Positions 39,554 through 46,026 of a DNA stretch of 46,026 nucleotides are shown piece after piece. Source of the stretch: JAITWN01 sp964546765 (GTDB lineage: Bacteria; Pseudomonadota; Gammaproteobacteria; SZUA-140); contig CAZJKV010000006.1 of assembly GCA_964546765.1 (NCBI GenBank), positions 1 to 46,026 of the forward strand, written 5' to 3'. Position 1 is the first letter of the stretch, and every line of letters begins with the position of its first letter. Both the position numbers and the translations under genes were made by a program. The notes below the pieces were generated by a model. It made no database searches. It was not told the origin of the DNA and saw only the letters and a list, made by a program, of their open reading frames with translations.

Positions 39554-40960
39554 ATGTCCCAGAAAGTCCTGAAAATGCTCAAAGAGAATGACGTCAAGTT
39601 CGTAGACCTGCGCTTTACCGATACCCGGGGCAAGGAGCAGCACCTCTCGATGCCGACCTCCCAGATCGACGCGACCTTCTTCAAGGAAGGCAAGATGTTC
39701 GACGGCTCGAGCATATCCGGCTGGAAAGGCATCCAGGAATCCGACATGGTGCTGATGCCGGATCCGTCGACCGCCGTCCTGGATCCCTTCACCGATGAAG
39801 CCACGCTGAACATCACCTGCGACATCCTCGAGCCGAACACGATGCAGGGCTACGAGCGTTGCCCCCGCACGATCGCCAAACGCGCCGAGGCCTATCTGAA
39901 GTCCACCAAGATCGCAGACACCGCGTTCTTCGGACCCGAGCCCGAGTTCTTCATCTTCGATGATGTGCGCTGGGGCGCGGAGATGAGCGGCGCGTTCTAC
40001 AAGATCGACTCTGACGAGGCCTCATGGAACTCCGAACGTGTCTTCGAGGAAGGCAACATCGGCCATCGTCCGACGGTCAAAGGCGGATATTTTCCGGTCC
40101 CGCCGGTCGATTCGCTCCACGATATCCGCTCCGCGATGTGTCTCGCGCTGGAAGAAATGGGAGTCCCGGTCGAGGTCCACCACCACGAGGTCGCGACCGC
40201 TGGACAGTGTGAGATCGGCACCCGCTTCAACACCCTCGTCACCCGCGCCGATCACAACCAGATCCTGAAATACGTGGTCTGGAACGTTGCGCATGCCTAC
40301 GGCAAGACCGCAACCTTCATGCCCAAGCCGCTGGTCGGCGACAACGGAAACGGCATGCATGTGCACCAGTCACTCGGGAAGGGCGGCAAGAACCTGTTCA
40401 CCGGCAACAAGTACGGCGGGCTGTCGGACATCGCCCTGTACTACATCGGCGGCATCCTCAAGCATGCCCGCGCGATCAATGCCTTTACTAACGCGAGCAC
40501 CAACAGCTACAAGCGCCTGGTGCCCGGCTTCGAGGCGCCGGTACTGCTGGCCTACTCCGCCCGCAACCGCTCGGCGTCGATCCGGATTCCGCATGTCGCG
40601 AATCCCAACGCGCGCCGAATCGAGGTACGCTTCCCGGACTCGAGCGGCAACCCGTACCTGTCTTTCGCCGCAATGATGATGGCCGGCCTCGACGGCATCA
40701 AGAACAAGCTCCACCCCGGCGAGGCGATGGACAAGAACCTCTACGACCTGCCGCCGGAAGAACTCAAGGACATCCCGACGGTCTGTCACGCGCTCGACAT
40801 GGCGCTGGATGCGCTCGACAGGGATCGCGATTTCCTGAAGGCCGGCGGCGTATTCACCGACGATGCGATCGACGGCTATATCGAACTCAAAATGGGCGAT
40901 ATCACACGCCTGCGCATGACCACGCACCCGATCGAGTTCGACATGTATTACAGCATGTAA
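39554..40960 (+). CDS. glnA: Glutamine synthetase type I
   Basis: GlnA makes glutamine from glutamate and ammonium, central to nitrogen assimilation. The 468-residue dodecamer-type enzyme has the family blocks FDGSSI, NGMHVHQSL and a late NLYDLPPEE containing the adenylylation Tyr. That Tyr implies GlnE control, and GlnB/GlnK signalling is expected. The ATG at 39554 has GGAGG 6 bp upstream. It is expressed from the sigma54/NtrC promoter upstream and ends at a strong terminator. Confidence 0.98.
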   Translation: MSQKVLKMLKENDVKFVDLRFTDTRGKEQHLSMPTSQIDATFFKEGKMFDGSSISGWKGIQESDMVLMPDPSTAVLDPFTDEATLNITCDILEPNTMQGYERCPRTIAKRAEAYLKSTKIADTAFFGPEPEFFIFDDVRWGAEMSGAFYKIDSDEASWNSERVFEEGNIGHRPTVKGGYFPVPPVDSLHDIRSAMCLALEEMGVPVEVHHHEVATAGQCEIGTRFNTLVTRADHNQILKYVVWNVAHAYGKTATFMPKPLVGDNGNGMHVHQSLGKGGKNLFTGNKYGGLSDIALYYIGGILKHARAINAFTNASTNSYKRLVPGFEAPVLLAYSARNRSASIRIPHVANPNARRIEVRFPDSSGNPYLSFAAMMMAGLDGIKNKLHPGEAMDKNLYDLPPEELKDIPTVCHALDMALDALDRDRDFLKAGGVFTDDAIDGYIELKMGDITRLRMTTHPIEFDMYYSM

Positions 40961-40990
40961 GGCCGGTCTTCCGGCTTCACGCGGCACCCG

Positions 40991-41026
40991 ATCCCCCGCC
41001 GTCGCCTGACGGCGGGGGATTTTTTT
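40991..41026 (+). terminator. Rho-independent terminator after glnA
   Basis: The 13-bp stem ATCCCCCGCCGTC/GACGGCGGGGGAT (40991-41003 with 41008-41020) has a 4-nt loop and is followed by a T tract to 41026. It separates glnA from the DUF4124 gene and ntrBC. Confidence 0.95.
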
Positions 41027-41059
41027 GACATCGCGCGCAAACCCCGTTAAATATCAGAC

Positions 41060-41608
41060 GTGACATGCAAATACCGGAAACTCGCGGCCGGTGTAGCCGG
41101 CCTGCTGCTGTGCATCGGTCCCGCCTGCGCGGACAGCGGGATCTTCAAGCGCGAATTGCCGGACGGCACGGTCATCTTTTCGGATCAGCCGCACCCGGAT
41201 GCAATCCGGATCGACCCGGGCGCTCCCCAGGTCGTGCCATCGTTCGAGGCATCGCCGCAACCGCCGTCGCGGACGCCTGAACCCGAGCCATTCCGCTATG
41301 AACGCCTCGTCATCACGGCGCCCGGGGACGACGAAGTCATCTGGGATCACGAAGGCGTCATCGAGGTCGGTGTCGAACTCGCTCCCGCGCTGAAGGCCGG
41401 ACATCGCCTGCTGGTCCTGCTGGATGGCGCCATCGTCAGCGACGCCTCCGGCGGCGGCCGGTTCCGAATCGACAACGTCTTTCGCGGCACTCATGTCATC
41501 GAGGCCATCGTCGAGGACGCCGGCGGCGAAGCACTGATCGCGGCGACACCGGTGACCTTTCACCTCAGGCAGCACTCCATCCTCTCGCCGACTCGCCCCC
41601 AGCCCTGA
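41060..41608 (+). CDS. DUF4124-domain exported protein
   Basis: This 182-residue protein starts with GTG at 41060. It has the signal peptide MTCKYRKLAAGVAGLLLCIGPACA and, right after cleavage, the DUF4124-like segment IFKRELPDGTVIFSDQPHPDA. The middle is Pro-rich, and the rest is a predicted beta-sandwich (VEVGVELAPALKAGHRLLVLLDGAIV). DUF4124 genes between glnA and ntrB are common in pseudomonads and relatives; their role is unknown. Confidence 0.85.
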   Translation: MTCKYRKLAAGVAGLLLCIGPACADSGIFKRELPDGTVIFSDQPHPDAIRIDPGAPQVVPSFEASPQPPSRTPEPEPFRYERLVITAPGDDEVIWDHEGVIEVGVELAPALKAGHRLLVLLDGAIVSDASGGGRFRIDNVFRGTHVIEAIVEDAGGEALIAATPVTFHLRQHSILSPTRPQP

Positions 41609-41839
41609 GCCTGCCGGCCCGCGTATCCAGGATTGTGCGCCAGGCTTGAGCGCGCACCAATACAGCGCATAATGGCAGGGGTGCGGCACAAGCACCCGAT
41701 CGACACGCTTGCCCGCCATACCATGACGTCGCCGAACCGACGACAGTCCGTAAGTCTATGCCTTTGATATTAATATAATTACTATTCATCGCCTGCGGCG
41801 ATGGTGAGCTGGTGCGAGATCCGCCCGAATGCGGGGCAC

Positions 41840-41856
41840 TTGGTTTGGTTCTTGCA
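41840..41856 (+). promoter_or_regulatory. Candidate sigma54 promoter of ntrBC
   Basis: TTGGTTTGGTTCTTGCA has -24 GG and -12 GC 12 bp apart and a consensus TTGCA -12 element. It lies 26 bp before the ntrB ATG, so the leader would be only about 15 nt. A degenerate NtrC-like site, CGCACCAATACAGCGCA, lies near 41653. The 41609-41881 gap has no other gene. Confidence 0.55.
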
Positions 41857-41881
41857 ATTTCACGATGTGCGATCAGAGACG

Positions 41882-42935
41882 ATGACACCGACAGGGCACG
41901 CGAGGCTGCTGGAGAACCTGAACACCGCGATCGCGGTGCTCGACCGGGAGATGCGTTTCCGTTACCTCAACCCGGCGGGTGAGATCCTGTTCGAGGTCAG
42001 CGCGCGGCATGTCCTGGGTCAGCCGCTGGCGGACATCCTGCCCGGTGAGACCGGACTGCGGGAATCCCTCGTCCGCTCCATAGAGACCGGCCACCCCTAC
42101 ACCGAACGCGAAGTCGAACTGCACCTCCCGAACCAGCGCACGATCACGGTCGATATCACCGTGACACCGATGAATGAATCGCTGGATGAGCGGGAGCTAC
42201 TGCTCGAACTGATCCGTGTCGACCGGCACCTGCGAATCGCCCGCGAGGAAAGCCTGATCTCCCAGAATCAGAACACCCGGCTGCTGATGCGCGGCATGGC
42301 CCACGAAATCAACAACCCGCTCGGCGGCCTGCGCGGCGCCGCACAGTTGCTGGAGCGGGAGCTCACAGACGAGGGCCTGCGCGAATACACCGGCGTCATC
42401 ATCGGCGAGGCGGACCGGCTGCAGTCCCTGCTGAGCCGAATGCTCGGCTCGCACGCCCCGCCGATCAGGCGCCGGACCAACATCCACGAGGTCATCGAGC
42501 GGGTGCGCACCCTGATCCAGGCCGAGGCGGGATCCGGCGTCACGATCGTCAGGGACTACGACCCGAGTATCCCTGAAATGGTTATTGACGCCGACCAGCT
42601 GATCCAGGCGGTGCTGAACATCACCCGCAACGCACTGCAGGCGATCGGCGCCGAAGGACGCATCATATTGCAGACCCGCACCTCGCGGCGCTTCACGATC
42701 GGGCATCGCCTGCACAAGCTCGTCGCGAAGATCAATATCATCGACAACGGTCCCGGTATACCGCCGGGCATGCGGGAAAACATCTTCTATCCCATGATCA
42801 GCGGCCGCCCGGAAGGCACCGGGCTGGGCCTTTCAATCGCGCAATCGATCGTCAACCAGCACGGTGGCCTGATCGAGTGTGACAGCCGTCCCGGAGAAAC
42901 CGAATTCACCATCATTCTGCCAATCGAGGATCATC

Positions 42936-42946
<11 letters not shown>
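41882..42946 (+). CDS. ntrB: Nitrogen regulation sensor kinase NtrB (GlnL)
   Basis: NtrB is a cytosolic histidine kinase/phosphatase that sets NtrC phosphorylation in response to PII protein. The 354 residues hold a PAS domain (about 12-110), the HisKA block RGMAHEINNPLGG with phospho-acceptor His141, and the ATPase domain with the N box (NITRNALQAI), G1 box (DNGPGIP) and G2 box (GTGLGLSIAQSIV). No membrane segment is present. The ATG at 41882 has AGAGAC upstream; an in-frame ATG at 41801 lies upstream of the candidate promoter. It overlaps ntrC. Confidence 0.95.
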
Positions 42947-44351
<1,405 letters not shown>

Positions 44352-44354
<3 letters not shown>

Positions 44355-44382
44355 GATGCGGCCAGCAAGGCGAACCGCATCA
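44352..44382. repeat. Small hairpin between ntrC and pyrD
   Basis: GATGCGG (44355-44361) pairs with CCGCATC (44375-44381) across a 13-nt loop, between two convergent genes. It has no T tract, so it is a weak terminator candidate or a small intergenic repeat. Confidence 0.45.
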
Positions 44383-44390
44383 AACAGCAA

Positions 44391-45347
44391 TCAATTCAGG
44401 CGCAACGTTCCCGTCAGCTCCGCAACGCTGGCCAGCGCATGCCGCCCCAGGTACTCGACGATCCCGGCATTGATTCGGGGACAAGCCAGTGGGTCATAGA
44501 ACAACCCGGTCCCGACCCCGACCGCGGTCGCGCCCGCGATCATGAATTCGATTGCGTCATCGGCGGTGACGACACCTCCCTGACCGATGATCGGGATCCC
44601 GTGGGCCTTGCTGACCTGGTAGACCTGATGCACCTTCAGTATCGCGATCGGCTTGATCGCGGGGCCCGACAACCCGCCCTGGTTGTTGCCGATCACCGGC
44701 GTCCGCTCCTCGATGTCGATCGCCATGCCGGTCAGCGTGTTGATGACCGCGAAGGCGTCGGTGCCGGCCTCGATGCAGCGCCGGGCATTCTCGGCGATGT
44801 CGGTCTGGTTCGGCGACAGCTTCGTGATCAGCGGCTTGCCGGTCACCGCGCGGCATGCCTCGACGACCCGAGCCGACATGTCGGGATCGTTGCCGAACTG
44901 CACGCCGCCTTCCTTGACGTTGGGGCAGGAGATGTTGATCTCGATCGCATCGATAGGTGAATCGTCGAACAGGCGCGTGACCTCGATATATTCCTCGACG
45001 GTCGAGCCGGACACGTTCGCGATGAAACGGGTCTCGCTGAAATCGAGCGCCGGCAGGATGCGATTGACGACATGCCGGGTGCCGGGGTTCTGCAGGCCGA
45101 TCGCATTCAGCATCCCCATCGGCGTCTCGACGACCCGGTGCGGCGCGTTCCCGAGCCGCGGCTCGAGCGTCGTCCCCTTCAGGCAGACGGCGCCGACGTC
45201 ATGATGGGAAAATCCCTCGACCCGGGTATACTCCTCACCGAAACCGACGCAACCCGACAGCAGCACCAGCGGCGTCGCGAACGGCATACCGCAGAAGTCG
45301 AGCGCAAGCATGCGGCGCTCACGTTCATCGAGCACCCGGACGCTCAT
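44391..45347 (-). CDS. pyrD: Dihydroorotate dehydrogenase class 1B catalytic subunit (PyrD)
   Basis: This FMN enzyme oxidises dihydroorotate to orotate in pyrimidine synthesis. The 318-residue protein has the family start FCGMPFATPLVLLSGCVGFGEEY, the catalytic Cys in NISCPNVKEGG (class 1 uses Cys), the ITKLSPNQTDI Lys region and the late IIGQGGVVTADDAIEFMIAGATAVGVGT phosphate-binding end. Class 1B enzymes normally work with a PyrK Fe-S/FAD subunit; none is in the window. The ATG at 45347 is preferred, with 45311 an alternative. It is divergent from trmL. Confidence 0.88.
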   Translation of the reverse strand: MSVRVLDERERRMLALDFCGMPFATPLVLLSGCVGFGEEYTRVEGFSHHDVGAVCLKGTTLEPRLGNAPHRVVETPMGMLNAIGLQNPGTRHVVNRILPALDFSETRFIANVSGSTVEEYIEVTRLFDDSPIDAIEINISCPNVKEGGVQFGNDPDMSARVVEACRAVTGKPLITKLSPNQTDIAENARRCIEAGTDAFAVINTLTGMAIDIEERTPVIGNNQGGLSGPAIKPIAILKVHQVYQVSKAHGIPIIGQGGVVTADDAIEFMIAGATAVGVGTGLFYDPLACPRINAGIVEYLGRHALASVAELTGTLRLN

Positions 45348-45394
45348 CGCGCCGGCCCCGGTTCCAGCACTGATATCACCGCGACAAACCCGAC

Positions 45395-45859
45395 ATGTTC
45401 CATATCGTCCTGTTGAATCCCGAAATACCGGCAAATACCGGGAACATTATACGCCTGTGCGCAAATACCCGGACAAGGCTGCACCTGATCCATCCCCTCG
45501 GTTTCGAACTCGACGACGCCCGCCTGCGCCGCGCCGGCCTCGACTATCATGAGTACGCCCGCGTGCAGGAACACCCGGATCTCGATGCCTTCCTCGCACA
45601 CATCGCCCCGCAGCGCCTGATCGCCTGTTCGACCCGCGGCGTCACGGCCTACGCCGACATCGCCTTCCGGCCCGGCGACGCCTTCCTGTTCGGCCCCGAG
45701 ACCCGCGGCCTGCCCGCCGAACTGATCGCGCGCCTGCCGCCCGAACAGCGTCTGCGCATCCCGATGGCCCCGAACTGCCGCAGCCTGAACCTGTCCAACG
45801 CCGTTGCCGTCGTCACCTACGAAGCCTGGCGCCAGCACGGATTCCGCTTCACCGAATAA
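45395..45859 (+). CDS. trmL: tRNA (cytidine(34)-2'-O)-methyltransferase TrmL
   Basis: TrmL is a SPOUT-fold enzyme that methylates the 2'-O of C34 or cmnm5U34 in two tRNA-Leu isoacceptors. The 154-residue protein begins MFHIVLLNPEIPANTGNIIRLCANT and has the knot motifs FLFGPETRGLP and IPMAPNCRSLNLSNAVAVVTYEAWRQ, all diagnostic. The ATG at 45395 lies 47 bp from the divergent pyrD start. Confidence 0.96.
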   Translation: MFHIVLLNPEIPANTGNIIRLCANTRTRLHLIHPLGFELDDARLRRAGLDYHEYARVQEHPDLDAFLAHIAPQRLIACSTRGVTAYADIAFRPGDAFLFGPETRGLPAELIARLPPEQRLRIPMAPNCRSLNLSNAVAVVTYEAWRQHGFRFTE

Positions 45860-45887
45860 AGGCCGGCGCCCTGATGGAAATCAGCAT

Positions 45888-46003
45888 GTTCTGCGCTGTG
45901 ACGGTCGCCTGTCCATGACACGCTGTGAATACGTCCCTGTACGCTCGACGCCCGCATCCCTGCGGGCGACGGTCATGGACAGGCGACCGTCACAGCGCAG
46001 AAC
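45888..46003. repeat. 32-bp perfect inverted repeat with nested hairpin
   Basis: The 32-bp arms 45888-45919 and 45972-46003 are exact reverse complements around a 52-bp spacer. The spacer contains another perfect 8-bp hairpin, CGCCCGCA/TGCGGGCG (45951-45970), with a 4-nt loop. It follows trmL by about 30 bp. The shape suits a dispersed MITE-like intergenic repeat or a strong transcription-end structure, although there is no T tract. No open frame fits inside it. Confidence 0.85.
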
Positions 46004-46026
46004 ACACACCCTCAGGGCAACAACCG

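Overview
The window is a GC-rich chromosomal segment of a gammaproteobacterium. The evidence is gene order: glnA-DUF4124-ntrB-ntrC with sigma54/NtrC control, glyQ-glyS-gmhB-plsC, lptD-surA-pdxA-rsmA, and tsaD/plsY beside folB-folK-folM. Sulfur-handling genes (a PP-loop thiolase with TusA, and a rhodanese-MoeB fusion) would suit a Chromatiales-like lineage, but that is inference. It is a draft sequence with one run of 100 N inside moaA.

Layout. 1-3301: folate genes (folM, folK, folB), plsY and tsaD. 3543-5820: a two-gene DrrAB-type ABC exporter whose ATPase has a C-terminal tail with five WxGNEWVD repeats. 5828-13309: a minus-strand envelope block holding a secreted protein of unknown function, a LolA-like periplasmic protein, and then a four-gene operon. 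That operon contains a ribbon-helix-helix/zinc-ribbon regulator with its own palindromic operator, a DUF1302-like barrel, a second barrel, and a TPR-plus-barrel protein. This is the best candidate for an undescribed system. 13611-20950: metal homeostasis, with a histidine phosphatase and nikR, a copper operon (copZ, a CsoR-family repressor with C-H-H ligands, copA) and a nickel ECF transporter (nikL, nikM, nikQ, nikO with a His-rich tail).

21071-26334: molybdenum cofactor genes moaA (interrupted by the N gap), moaC, moaD and moaE behind a long structured leader, then a Kelch protein, moeB and a rhodanese-MoeB fusion. 26336-32920: an HDOD protein, then lptD-surA-pdxA-rsmA. 32917-37218 (minus): plsC, a degenerate gmhB that has lost catalytic residues, glyS split by an in-frame amber codon, and glyQ. 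37348-39374: a conserved hypothetical, a PP-loop ATPase and tusA. 39382-44354: the nitrogen regulon core with two NtrC sites and two sigma54 promoters. 44391-46026: pyrD (class 1B), trmL and a 32-bp perfect inverted repeat.

How the genes connect. NikR probably controls nikLMQO, and the CsoR-like protein controls copZ-csoR-copA. MoeB adenylates the MoaD C-terminal Gly-Gly tail for molybdopterin synthase (MoaD/MoaE). NtrB/NtrC activate glnA and probably their own operon. LptD and SurA act in outer-membrane assembly. Points needing review are the glyS amber codon, the gmhB active site, the size of the moaA gap, and the regulator/barrel operon.
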